Both the position numbers and the translations under genes were made by a program. A DNA stretch of 20,133 nucleotides from a virus, in the IMG/VR virus record IMGVR_UViG_3300025128_000465, positions 1 to 20,133 of that record; one strand, written 5' to 3'. Shown in pieces: positions 6,487 to 13,026 of the stretch (position 1 is the stretch's first letter; every line of letters starts with the position of its first letter). The notes beneath the pieces are model-generated. The model saw only the letters and a list, made by a program, of their open reading frames with translations, did not search any database and was not told where the DNA came from.

Positions 6487-6942
6487 TTAAACCATTCTGC
6501 CCCTTGTTTTACCTTTTCTAGCTATTCCGTCGGCTCTGGTTACTTTTGTACCACCGCTAACGCCACCCTTTGTACCACCTTTGGAAGCCATACCACCGCC
6601 ACGCATTTTAACAGCACCGCCTTTTGCCATGGTTTTTACTGCCCCACCTTTAGCCATTCCTTTGGCTGTTTTCTTATTTTTTATTTCGTCTATAGCGCCA
6701 CCAATATTATAGCCTTTAGCCATGCCGCCGCCCATCATCTTTTTAACAGCACCTCCTTTGGCCATCTTTTTAACAGCGCCTCCTTTAGCCATTACTGCAC
6801 CGCCTTTTGTGCCGCCTTTAGCCATGCCGCCGCCACGCATTTTAACTGCTCCTCCTTTAGCCATTTTACCTTTGCCGTCCATAGCAAATGTAGGAATCAT
6901 TTTTCCTGTTTTTGGGTCTCTACTCATAGGCATCTTAGCCAT
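6487..6942 (-). CDS. MAKGGAV-repeat basic protein with ADGIA-RGKTR C-terminus
   Basis: The preferred start is ATG 6942 (151 residues), because GGAG lies 6 bases before it. An in-frame ATG at 6948 abuts that site with no spacing. The heptad MAKGGAV occurs exactly five times (about residues 27, 51, 60, 96 and 105). Variants such as MAKGGTKGGAV and MAKGYNIGGAI fill the gaps. A block of about 22 residues near 27 recurs near 105. The protein is rich in Gly, Lys and Met, with almost no acidic residues. It ends RADGIARKGKTRGRMV, nearly the same as the end of the protein at 7622-8296. Short Gly/Lys/Met repeat proteins with this end are familiar to me from marine phages, always without known function. 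Binding to nucleic acid or an internal-virion role is inferred from charge. Confidence 0.72.
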   Translation of the reverse strand: MAKMPMSRDPKTGKMIPTFAMDGKGKMAKGGAVKMRGGGMAKGGTKGGAVMAKGGAVKKMAKGGAVKKMMGGGMAKGYNIGGAIDEIKNKKTAKGMAKGGAVKTMAKGGAVKMRGGGMASKGGTKGGVSGGTKVTRADGIARKGKTRGRMV

Positions 6943-7609
6943 CTTCATCTCCTTTGTATAGGTTGTTAAATGTTACTTCTGGGTCCATGTACGAGTCATC
7001 CTGCTCAGCGCAGTGTGTATGTTGGCTTGGTCTAAAATCAGGTGCGCCTTCACCTGTAACCCAAAGAGCAGGACTTGTAACTCTGACTCTATTATTAGGT
7101 AATGCAACCATGTTGCCCTTCCAAGGTCCGTCTGTCAACACCATAACGTGACTCTGCTTGTGCTGGGCTGGACAGTCTGCGATTTCGCTTTCGGTGAAGT
7201 CCACAGTGAAGAGATATCTCGATGTATGAAACTCCCCGGCGATCTTACATAACCATGGGCTAGGCTTACACCTGTTAAAGGACACAATGGAGTGGTGGTG
7301 TGATGGACAGTCCCACGGTTGTGCGAGGTGGGTTTCCATTCTTTCAGGCCACTCATCCATTGGGATGTCCCCACATAAGGCTGTGATGGGCATCCTTGCC
7401 CACATGGCACCTCCGTGCGGATTACTTTCGCCTTCTTCCTCTTCACATCCTGTAAATATGATTTGGAAACTGAGACATCGGTCCGGCATTGTTGTGACTG
7501 CGACTGCCAGTCCGTGTATAAACTCTCCGTGATATTTTTGATGTCCATGTGTAAACTCTTTTCTAATCCAAACTTTTGTATATGGAATGTTACTAATTAA
7601 ATATGCCAC
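6935..7609 (-). CDS. Conserved marine-phage protein, Cys/His-rich, GC-richer than neighbours
   Basis: This is a 224-residue protein. It opens MAYLISNIPYTKVWIRKEFT and contains GGAMWARMPITALCGDIPMD (about 67-86) and WDCPSHHHSIVSFNRCKPSP. A beta-rich middle follows (SRYLFTVDFTESEIADCPAQ, SHVMVLTDGPWKGNM), and the C-terminus is acidic (GDEDG). The pattern is one I recall from conserved unannotated proteins of marine phages and cyanophages. It holds several Cys and His residues that could bind metal, but no standard spacing. Sampled DNA (7141-7260 and 7321-7380) is about 52% G+C, against 27-35% in sampled lines of neighbours. That suggests transfer or strong constraint. It overlaps the MAKGGAV gene by 8 bases. 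The function is unknown. Confidence 0.7.
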   Translation of the reverse strand: MAYLISNIPYTKVWIRKEFTHGHQKYHGEFIHGLAVAVTTMPDRCLSFQIIFTGCEEEEGESNPHGGAMWARMPITALCGDIPMDEWPERMETHLAQPWDCPSHHHSIVSFNRCKPSPWLCKIAGEFHTSRYLFTVDFTESEIADCPAQHKQSHVMVLTDGPWKGNMVALPNNRVRVTSPALWVTGEGAPDFRPSQHTHCAEQDDSYMDPEVTFNNLYKGDEDG

Positions 7610-7621
7610 CCTAATCCTCCT

Positions 7622-8296
7622 TTATCTCATCTTACATCTAGTTTTACCTCTAATGGCTATGCCATCTGCTTTCCTCTTGCCATTTCCTACTGCTCCGCCT
7701 TGAGAAAATCTAAGTTTTCCTCTTTTCATAAAGTCTTTAAAAGCATCTTTGAAGTCTAAATCTTTTAGCATTTGACCAGTTGTTCTGAAGTCCTTAGTTC
7801 CTCCTTTACCTTTGGTGCTCCTAATATTTTTACCTGTTTCACCAATTCTACCTGACCTTGGGGTAAGGACTCTTCCTACTTCTTTAGTTCCCCCGGTACC
7901 CCTAGTATCTCTAATGTTTTTTTTGCTACCCATTTTTGGCAGAGGTCTTACAACTGTTTTTAAGTCTCTTGCTTTCTTTTCAGGTTTTTTTTCTACAGGT
8001 TTTAAAGCTGATTTAGCTATATTTTTAGAACTACCTAATACAGGTTTTCTAGGTCTACCAGAGCCTTTTAAGGCTTTAGGGTCTATGTTTTTTGCGCTAC
8101 CCATGACTGGTTTTCTTCTAGCTTCTTCTGCTTTTGTCTTTGTAGAATATTTTTTACCTCGCCATGTGAAAGTTTTTCGACCTTCATCTTTAAATTGTTT
8201 AAACGCTTTTGCAAACGATAAGTCGTCCGTATCGGTTGCTTTCCTTGTGCTTCTATCTTTGACTCCTGAAAAAGCCGCATAGCTACTAGATCTCAT
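7622..8296 (-). CDS. Basic repeat protein with GSxKNI motifs and ADGIA-RGKTR C-terminus
   Basis: This is a 224-residue, very basic protein. Residues 27-51 (SFAKAFKQFKDEGRKTFTWR then GKKYSTK) match a short 'FxxAFxxxxxxGxxxFxWRGKxY' module I recall from phage structural proteins. A partial second copy, FKDAFKDFMKRGKLRF, lies at 182-197. Between them a motif recurs: GSAKNI (66), GSSKNI (88), GSKKNI (123) and TGKNI (154). The latter two are each followed by a TRGTGGTK- or TKGKGGTK-like block. The C-terminus, about 206-223, is KRKADGIAIRGKTRCKM, shared with the MAKGGAV protein. GGGGAAAA precedes the ATG at 8296. It is likely a disordered, DNA-contacting virion protein; this is inference. Confidence 0.72.
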   Translation of the reverse strand: MRSSSYAAFSGVKDRSTRKATDTDDLSFAKAFKQFKDEGRKTFTWRGKKYSTKTKAEEARRKPVMGSAKNIDPKALKGSGRPRKPVLGSSKNIAKSALKPVEKKPEKKARDLKTVVRPLPKMGSKKNIRDTRGTGGTKEVGRVLTPRSGRIGETGKNIRSTKGKGGTKDFRTTGQMLKDLDFKDAFKDFMKRGKLRFSQGGAVGNGKRKADGIAIRGKTRCKMR

Positions 8297-8297
8297 T

Positions 8298-8600
8298 TTA
8301 TTTTCCCCAAAATATTTGTTGAATCATAATAATAAAAGCAGTTACAGCACTACCTGCGCCTGCCGCCCACATTAAAGTTTTCCATCCGCCTTTGGCTTCT
8401 GATAACACTTTATGAATATCAGCTAAAGATTTTTTAATTTCTTCTATGTCTGATTTCATTTCATCCATGTCGTCTTGTATATGTTTGATTTCATTTGCCT
8501 GAACAGCAACTTTGCTCTCAATTTCCACAGGTTTTCTTCCTTTACGTTTTCTTGGTTTCTTGTTGAAAATTTTATTTATTTCTTCTTTTTCCATTACCAT
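8298..8600 (-). CDS. Coiled-coil protein with C-terminal membrane segment (holin- or XhlA-like candidate)
   Basis: This is a 100-residue protein. A basic head (KKPRKRKGRK, residues 14-23) precedes a coiled coil at about 32-68 (IQDDMDEMKSDIEEIKKSL). A single membrane segment follows at about 74-96 (LMWAAGAGSAVTAFIIMIQQ), with a short GK end. This coiled-coil/GGWKTL/one-TM layout is typical of XhlA-like and holin-like proteins of phages. A lysis role is therefore the best guess, though no endolysin lies in the window. The ATG at 8600 overlaps the upstream gene by 7 bases; an in-frame ATG at 8594 forms a TAATG junction and could be the real start. A spanin-like or virion membrane role remains possible. 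Confidence 0.68.
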   Translation of the reverse strand: MVMEKEEINKIFNKKPRKRKGRKPVEIESKVAVQANEIKHIQDDMDEMKSDIEEIKKSLADIHKVLSEAKGGWKTLMWAAGAGSAVTAFIIMIQQIFWGK

Positions 8601-8887
8601 TTCACCTTATCCGCCCAGTAAGCCGCCGAGGACTTTCCTTTGGCTATGTTTTTACCATGCCTTGCCTTGAAACTTTTACGCTTGGATTTCATTCTGGCTG
8701 ACTCTCCTGCCTTGGGTTTTCCTGCCGTTCCTGATACAGTTCCGACTTTCTTTCCCTGTTGGCCGAAACGAATAATCTTTTCTTTTCCATTAAAACACGC
8801 TTTTACAATATGTGATTTTTTAGGGTGAGAGGGGGTTCGCCTCGGCTTATTACAAGGCATTGCTTTTTTATTAACTTGTGAAGCCAT
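8594..8887 (-). CDS. Small basic conserved phage protein (PCNKPRRTPSHPKKSH type)
   Basis: This is a 97-residue basic protein. It contains CNKPRRTPSHPKKSHIVKAC (about 12-31), GKEKIIRFGQQGKKVG, then GKPKAGESARMKSKRKSFKA and RHGKNIAKGKSSAAYWADKV followed by KW. I recall this pattern from small proteins spread among phages and large DNA viruses. They have been placed in domain-of-unknown-function families; I am not sure of the number. GGAGAA precedes the ATG at 8887. A later Met at codon 10 is an alternative start with no better signal. It is the first gene of the basic-protein cassette after the beta-rich capsid-side proteins. DNA contact is possible from charge, and the role is unknown. Confidence 0.75.
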   Translation of the reverse strand: MASQVNKKAMPCNKPRRTPSHPKKSHIVKACFNGKEKIIRFGQQGKKVGTVSGTAGKPKAGESARMKSKRKSFKARHGKNIAKGKSSAAYWADKVKW

Positions 8888-9187
8888 TTAAGCTTCTCCG
8901 CCACCTTCATAAAACAATGTCACGCTAGTAATTGCGGCAGTGTTTCCATTTGTCATATGGATACCATCATCAAATACAATTCCGTTTTGAGGAATAGATA
9001 CTCCCTGAACTCCTATTGCACTGGGTGCTGTTATTTGTAACAAAGTTGTCCCTGTGGAAGTAGCTCCATTACTAAACGTAAGATCAGCACTAGCGCCGTG
9101 AACATACTGTATACCTTGGAGTCTGCTTCGACCATCAATAACTTGACCTGTCTCTTTTTTAGTGACAGCTTTTACGTCGTCATTCAT
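8888..9187 (-). CDS. Small beta-rich virion protein
   Basis: This is a 99-residue protein. The N-terminal segment is VKAVTKKETGQVIDGRSRLQ. Alternating small and hydrophobic residues follow (DLTFSNGATSTGTTLLQITA, GIQYVHGASA). The end, AAITSVTLFYEGGGEA, looks like a closing beta strand. 'TGQVIDGRxRLxGI' is a pattern I recall in marine phages directly after capsid-module genes. It begins at ATG 9187, preceded by GGAG. It is probably a head decoration or minor capsid protein. That is inferred from composition and from its position behind the capsid gene. Confidence 0.65.
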   Translation of the reverse strand: MNDDVKAVTKKETGQVIDGRSRLQGIQYVHGASADLTFSNGATSTGTTLLQITAPSAIGVQGVSIPQNGIVFDDGIHMTNGNTAAITSVTLFYEGGGEA

Positions 9188-9197
9188 AGCCTACTCC

Positions 9198-9668
9198 TTA
9201 TGAGTCAGTTACATTTAGATTTACGTTCTGTAGGTATTTAACAGTTACGTCAGCGATACCCGCTGTTCCATCTGCTGTTACTGCTGGGGAATATGTAGCG
9301 ATTACTGTACGGTCAGTTGTTCCAATATTAATAGAAGCTGTAGCCATTCCGGTGCTATATGTTAAAGCAATTGCCTTAGCATTTGTACCATTTAGTAAAG
9401 CTGTTGTAGCCCCTGAGAATCCTACTGAAACAGTAGCCGCCGCAGAGTTATCTGAAGCCTCTACAACATTTAACATGACTTCTGTAATCTTTGAATTTGC
9501 TGGAATAACACCAACTGTGGAGGTAGCGGTTGTTCCGGTTATATCAATTACGGCTGATTGAGCCATTAATACAAAACCAACATTATTTACATCGGTTCCT
9601 ACAGTCGTGCCTGTAGTTTCTTTAATTGTTCCAGATTTAACTGGACCTGAAAATGTCGTACTTGCCAT
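9198..9668 (-). CDS. Beta-rich virion protein, capsid-decoration candidate
   Basis: This 156-residue protein opens MASTTFSGPVKSGTIKETTG, an opening I recall from virion proteins placed near the capsid gene of marine phages. The body is nearly all Ala, Thr, Val, Ser and Ile with regular alternation (VIDITGTTATSTVGVIPANS, ITEVMLNVVEASDNSAAATV). It has few charges and no cysteines, as in beta-sandwich or beta-barrel decoration or tail proteins. The end, VTVKYLQNVNLNVTDS, reads as a strand. The ATG at 9668 has GGAG 9 bases upstream. An 82-bp gap separates it from the small gene at 9751, with no clear promoter. The exact role is unproven. Confidence 0.68.
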   Translation of the reverse strand: MASTTFSGPVKSGTIKETTGTTVGTDVNNVGFVLMAQSAVIDITGTTATSTVGVIPANSKITEVMLNVVEASDNSAAATVSVGFSGATTALLNGTNAKAIALTYSTGMATASINIGTTDRTVIATYSPAVTADGTAGIADVTVKYLQNVNLNVTDS

Positions 9669-9750
9669 TTTTTTTCTCCGTGTATTAGCACATTGTCACA
9701 CCATCTCTAATACGTCAGCTAGGTCTGTTGGTGTAACTAATTAACCCTAG

Positions 9751-9903
9751 TTATTTTTTAATTGCTTCTTGAATCCAATTAAAAGGAGCCTGTGATTGCT
9801 CGACCATCGCTTTTGCAACACTACAATTAATATCAATAACTTGATTTGTGTTTTGTATAAACTGGTCTTTACAAGCAGTTAAAAATTTAAAATATAAATC
9901 CAT
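9751..9903 (-). CDS. Small hypothetical protein (50 aa) just after the capsid terminator
   Basis: The frame runs from ATG 9901-9903 to TAA 9751-9753. AGGAG lies 6 bases upstream of the ATG, one of the best ribosome binding sites in the window. The protein starts MDLYFKFLTACKDQFIQNTN and ends APFNWIQEAIKK. It is amphipathic and predicted helical, with two cysteines. It lies immediately behind the terminator hairpin, so it is made only from read-through or from an unseen promoter. I recognise no family. The pattern of hydrophobics suggests a small oligomerising or capsid-associated helix, but this is speculative. Confidence 0.7.
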   Translation of the reverse strand: MDLYFKFLTACKDQFIQNTNQVIDINCSVAKAMVEQSQAPFNWIQEAIKK

Positions 9904-9913
9904 GTCTTCTCCT

Positions 9914-9940
9914 AAAAAACGAAGGGGGCAAAGCCCCCCT
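9914..9940 (-). terminator. Rho-independent terminator after the major capsid gene
   Basis: Read on the minus strand, a six-pair, all-GC stem (GGGGGC / GCCCCC, loop TTT) is followed by TTCGTTTTTT. It begins 10 bases past the capsid gene stop. A perfect GC stem plus a U tract in this position is a standard intrinsic terminator. It probably limits expression of the tail and cassette genes relative to the capsid, by partial read-through. Confidence 0.9.
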
Positions 9941-9948
9941 CATCAAGA

Positions 9949-10857
9949 TTAAGCTCCGGGTGAACCAAACATTCCCAATGGGTCAGAGAACCCAAAAGAA
10001 TATCTTTCACGAGCCTTATAACGAACGTTACCTGTGTCAAAGTCTCCCTCCATGGAAGTAGCCATAGGTGTACGAACGAAATGCTTAAGTCCATTTGGAA
10101 CATCCGTTGTTAGGAAGTAAGCGTCTCCGTCGGTTAGGTAGTGGTTAACTGCATAACCTTCTGGAATAGCTCCTGTCGTTCTAAGAGCGTTGATATCGTT
10201 ATCAGCAGTTCCAGTTCTTAGGTCTGTTTGTAACAAACGAGTAGCCACGAACATTAGATCTGGTGGGATAATCAACTTACGAGGTTTAGCCGCTATCAAC
10301 AGTCCTCTTTCATCTGTCCACTTAGATATTTGAATAACATGAGCCTCTAAAGAGGTTTCATTCAAATCAGTAGCAGTTGCTGGTCTGTTTGAGTTTGAAC
10401 CACCTGATACCAATGGGTGAGCTGTAGAAAATAATGCTACACCGTCACCGCCCGGAAATGCGCTGTCAAATCCTTGATTAAGGATATTAGCCGCCTTTAC
10501 CTGTTTAGTGTATGCCATAGCACGAGCTAAAGCCTTGGTGTAACGAGCAGACAAAGAATCATAGAGGTTGTCCTCCATGGCTTCTTCTGTAATCGAAAAA
10601 CCGAGAGCAACTGTCTCATGGTTATAGCGTGAAGTGTATGCTTCCTGAGCATTGTCAAATGCGATGGCTTCGCCTTCGTTTTTAACAGGTGCCGCAGAAA
10701 AACCGGATAGTTTCGTCTCCTCCTCGAAAGAACGCTCGGAAGTTTCTGTTTCAAAAATTTCTTTGTGCTCTTCGCCGTATTTTGCGTACTCAAGCCCATA
10801 TAGAGCGTTAAGTCCCGGAAGGAGTTCTTTAAGTAATTGTGCTCTTGAAATAGCCAT
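9949..10857 (-). CDS. Major capsid protein
   Basis: This is a 302-residue protein. It begins MAISRAQLLKELLPGLNALY and carries SFEEETKLSGFSAAPVKNEG, ALGFSITEEAMEDNLYDSLS and ANILNQGFDSAFPGGDGVAL, ending with RERYSFGFSDPLGMFGSPGA. 'LLPGLNALFG...Y' with 'FSITEEAMEDN-x-Y' is a pattern typical of phage major capsid proteins of the HK97 fold, Mu gpT-like class. AAGGAG lies 8 bases before the ATG. It follows the accessory structural gene by 12 bp and is followed by a strong terminator. Both facts suit a very highly expressed shell protein. The DNA here is visibly more codon-adapted (frequent cgt/cgc-type codons) than in the small-protein cassette. Confidence 0.9.
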   Translation of the reverse strand: MAISRAQLLKELLPGLNALYGLEYAKYGEEHKEIFETETSERSFEEETKLSGFSAAPVKNEGEAIAFDNAQEAYTSRYNHETVALGFSITEEAMEDNLYDSLSARYTKALARAMAYTKQVKAANILNQGFDSAFPGGDGVALFSTAHPLVSGGSNSNRPATATDLNETSLEAHVIQISKWTDERGLLIAAKPRKLIIPPDLMFVATRLLQTDLRTGTADNDINALRTTGAIPEGYAVNHYLTDGDAYFLTTDVPNGLKHFVRTPMATSMEGDFDTGNVRYKARERYSFGFSDPLGMFGSPGA

Positions 10858-10869
10858 TTAAAAATCTCC

Positions 10870-11703
10870 TTATACCGCTGTTGCGTCTTGATATGAATGA
10901 ATCTCAAAATTCAACTTAACCAATACTTCAGGATACTCTCTGAATAGAATTGTTGAATCTGCCGGAATTGCTGTAACACTTCCCGGAACAGCGATAGCTG
11001 AATTTATTGTTACAGAGGTGGCTCCTGCCGCCGCCGCAACTGACACAAAAGAAGCAGTTTGAATAATCTGCCCTCCTGAATCTAAATACGCTACATCGGT
11101 TCCGTGAGGAATAGCATTTGGTAGTGCGGTACAAGTGATTGTTGTAGAGGAAGAGCTTCCTGTTACGGATGTAGTCTTCTTAGTGTCATCAACAACTCCC
11201 ATGATTCTTACTGGAAATGCCGCTGTTGTTAGCGTATTTCCAATGTGGACAGCGTTTGCACTGTTTCCAGTGTTTCTGCTACCTGTGTTACTGAGCATTC
11301 TTTGATTCTGCCCTACTAATGCATGGTTACCTGAAGCTACGGTCGTTCCAGTAGAACAAACCACAGCTTTATACACAACATCGGGATCATCAGAAACATA
11401 AGCCATTATGTCGCCAGCTTTTGTTCCAGATGGATAATATTGTGCAAATTGTTTTTGTTTTGTCGTTGGGTCTGTGTAAGTGCAACCCAAAAATATACCG
11501 ACCATACCTGAGTCGTCAGCGTCGTTTGTTACCGCCTGATGTTCAACATTACCACGAACCAATTTAACAAAATCACCGTAAAAGATATCTGTTCTGTAGT
11601 CATATTGAATTGGTAACATGCGGGTAGAACCCGCAAACGGAACGCCTCCGATGAGGTTAATCGGCTTTAGCCCGTAAGGGGCACCAACTGTAGGATAAGC
11701 CAT
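10870..11703 (-). CDS. Capsid-associated structural protein (decoration-like)
   Basis: This is a 277-residue protein. Its start, MAYPTVGAPYGLKPINLIGG, and VPFAGSTRMLPI lead into YDYRTDIFYGDFVKLVRGNV. That opening I recall from structural proteins placed directly before the major capsid gene in marine phages. The middle is Thr/Ser/Ala-rich with strand-like patterns, and the C-terminus (ILFREYPEVLVKLNFEIHSY) is again strand-like. There are few cysteines (four) and no enzyme motif. GGAG precedes ATG 11703 by 8 bases. It is 12 bp upstream of the capsid gene and shares its operon. A decoration or minor capsid role is inferred from position and beta content. Confidence 0.75.
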   Translation of the reverse strand: MAYPTVGAPYGLKPINLIGGVPFAGSTRMLPIQYDYRTDIFYGDFVKLVRGNVEHQAVTNDADDSGMVGIFLGCTYTDPTTKQKQFAQYYPSGTKAGDIMAYVSDDPDVVYKAVVCSTGTTVASGNHALVGQNQRMLSNTGSRNTGNSANAVHIGNTLTTAAFPVRIMGVVDDTKKTTSVTGSSSSTTITCTALPNAIPHGTDVAYLDSGGQIIQTASFVSVAAAAGATSVTINSAIAVPGSVTAIPADSTILFREYPEVLVKLNFEIHSYQDATAV

Positions 11704-11719
11704 TCTGTTTCTCCGTTAT

Positions 11720-12160
11720 TTATCCTCTACTGCCTTTGGTAGTGGTTGATTTCTTTTCACTAAACATTGGCATACGAGGGTCATTTTGTCTATATAGATT
11801 AGCGTCCACAGCGGCCTGCTGGTCTGATGTTTTCTTAGCTATGTATTCTTTTTTAGCTTGCAACAAACCTTTAGGTGCCTTGTGAAGCATTAATCCACCA
11901 ATTTCAACTTCATTTCCAGTGTTACCCCATGAGGGGATTTCTGGATGATCTTCTTTTTTGCAAGGTATATATCCTTGTGACCTTTTCTTCATAACGTTTC
12001 TTACATCATCTTGCCCCATAACAGAGGTTCTTACATATAAGAATTCGTCATCACCGTTAGGTGTTGGGTTAGGCAGTACGTCATCACTGAAATCTTTTAT
12101 ATTGTATTTTGTTTGGCTCATTTCACGAGTTTCTGATTCACGATTATTCCTATTAGCCAT
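11720..12160 (-). CDS. Conserved head-region structural protein of unknown role
   Basis: This 146-residue hydrophilic protein has FSDDVLPNPTPNGDDEFLYV followed by RTSVMGQDDVRNVMKKRSQG. It then has YIPCKKEDHPEIP and GNEVEIGGLMLHKAPKGLLQ, and a Lys/Ser-rich tail (SEKKSTTTKGSRG). The 'GY-x-P-x-x-x-E-D-HP' and 'GGLML-x-K-x-P' pieces are ones I recall from proteins between scaffold and capsid genes in marine phages. It overlaps the scaffold-like gene by 8 bases, and GGAG lies 8 bases before ATG 12160. It may be a scaffold partner or minor head protein. No catalytic signature is visible. Confidence 0.68.
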   Translation of the reverse strand: MANRNNRESETREMSQTKYNIKDFSDDVLPNPTPNGDDEFLYVRTSVMGQDDVRNVMKKRSQGYIPCKKEDHPEIPSWGNTGNEVEIGGLMLHKAPKGLLQAKKEYIAKKTSDQQAAVDANLYRQNDPRMPMFSEKKSTTTKGSRG

Positions 12161-13016
12161 TAGCTTGCTCCTTCATAATTTGTTCTGCGTATTTTTCAAT
12201 AGGTACTCCAAGACGTTTGGCAATGGATACCTGAGTTTTAGTTAATCTAACTTTATTAGAACCAGACGTTCTTGATGCTGGAGCAACTACGTTGGCGGGT
12301 TTTTTCCCGAATTTGTTTGGAAATTCCTCACGCATACGGGCATCTATCTGGCTGTAATATTCTTCTGAACCAGAAGGAACCCCACGCTTGACTAATTCAT
12401 CGTGAATTCCGAAGGCGGCACCTCTCATAACTGCGTCGGTTTCAAACCAACGATTTTCAGTAACCCACTGACGGGTGCGTTCGTCAGGTACTACTTGTTG
12501 TTGTACACTATTTTGAGTTTCTTGTAAAGGTTTTTGGTGAACAGGTTCATAGGTTTCTACCTCTCTTTGTTCTACTGTAAACCTAGCTAACTTCTTCTGA
12601 GCCTCCACCATTTTATCTGGCTCTCCCGCTTCGTAAGCGTCTTTATATTCCTTTTCCGCTTGTGCGAGTTCAGCCCCAACTCTGTTTTTGTGACTCTCAA
12701 GAAGGACGGTTTCACCTCTGGATAGCTTATCTTGCAAAGTTTGATTTTGCTCTGCAACTTTTTGTGCATAATTCATAGCCTCCTGTTGCTCTCTCATAAA
12801 ACGTTCTTTATCTCTTCTTTCGTCGTGATAAGCACGTTTTAATTGATTAATCCTTTTTTGAACATTTCCACTGTATGTAGAAATTTCATCCTCTGGTATA
12901 TCTACATCTCCTAAATGTTTTTTTCCTTTATCCTCATCTGGAGTATCATCTACTATCTCTACCTCATTTTCGGATACTTCTTCTTCTATTTCGTAGTTTT
13001 TTTCTTGCTCTGACAT
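12153..13016 (-). CDS. Scaffold-like head assembly protein
   Basis: This protein has 287 residues, starting at ATG 13016 (MSEQEKNYEIEEEVSENEVE). AGGAG sits 7 bases before this ATG; the frame could be extended to a GTG at 13034, but that lacks a site. The N-terminal 45 residues are strongly acidic. A long coiled coil covers about 55-170 (RINQLKRAYHDERRDKERFM, EQNQTLQDKLSRGETVLLES). The C-terminal 40 residues are basic, with VRLTKTQVSIAKRLGVPIEK followed by YAEQI. Acidic head, coiled-coil body and small basic helical C-terminus are the hallmark of phage scaffolds, and the C-terminus would bind capsid protein. It lies three genes upstream of the major capsid gene. The call rests on architecture and location. 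Confidence 0.8.
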   Translation of the reverse strand: MSEQEKNYEIEEEVSENEVEIVDDTPDEDKGKKHLGDVDIPEDEISTYSGNVQKRINQLKRAYHDERRDKERFMREQQEAMNYAQKVAEQNQTLQDKLSRGETVLLESHKNRVGAELAQAEKEYKDAYEAGEPDKMVEAQKKLARFTVEQREVETYEPVHQKPLQETQNSVQQQVVPDERTRQWVTENRWFETDAVMRGAAFGIHDELVKRGVPSGSEEYYSQIDARMREEFPNKFGKKPANVVAPASRTSGSNKVRLTKTQVSIAKRLGVPIEKYAEQIMKEQANG

Positions 13017-13026
13017 TTTTTCTCCT

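Noticed and set aside
7135-7548. 137-residue minus-strand frame overlapping the Cys/His-rich gene
   Set aside because: It overlaps the conserved protein at 6935-7609 in another frame; no ribosome binding site and no recognisable pattern.
7812-8282. 156-residue plus-strand frame with hydrophobic content
   Set aside because: It is antisense to the GSxKNI repeat protein; the apparent membrane-like residues arise from reverse-complemented Lys codons (Phe/Leu).
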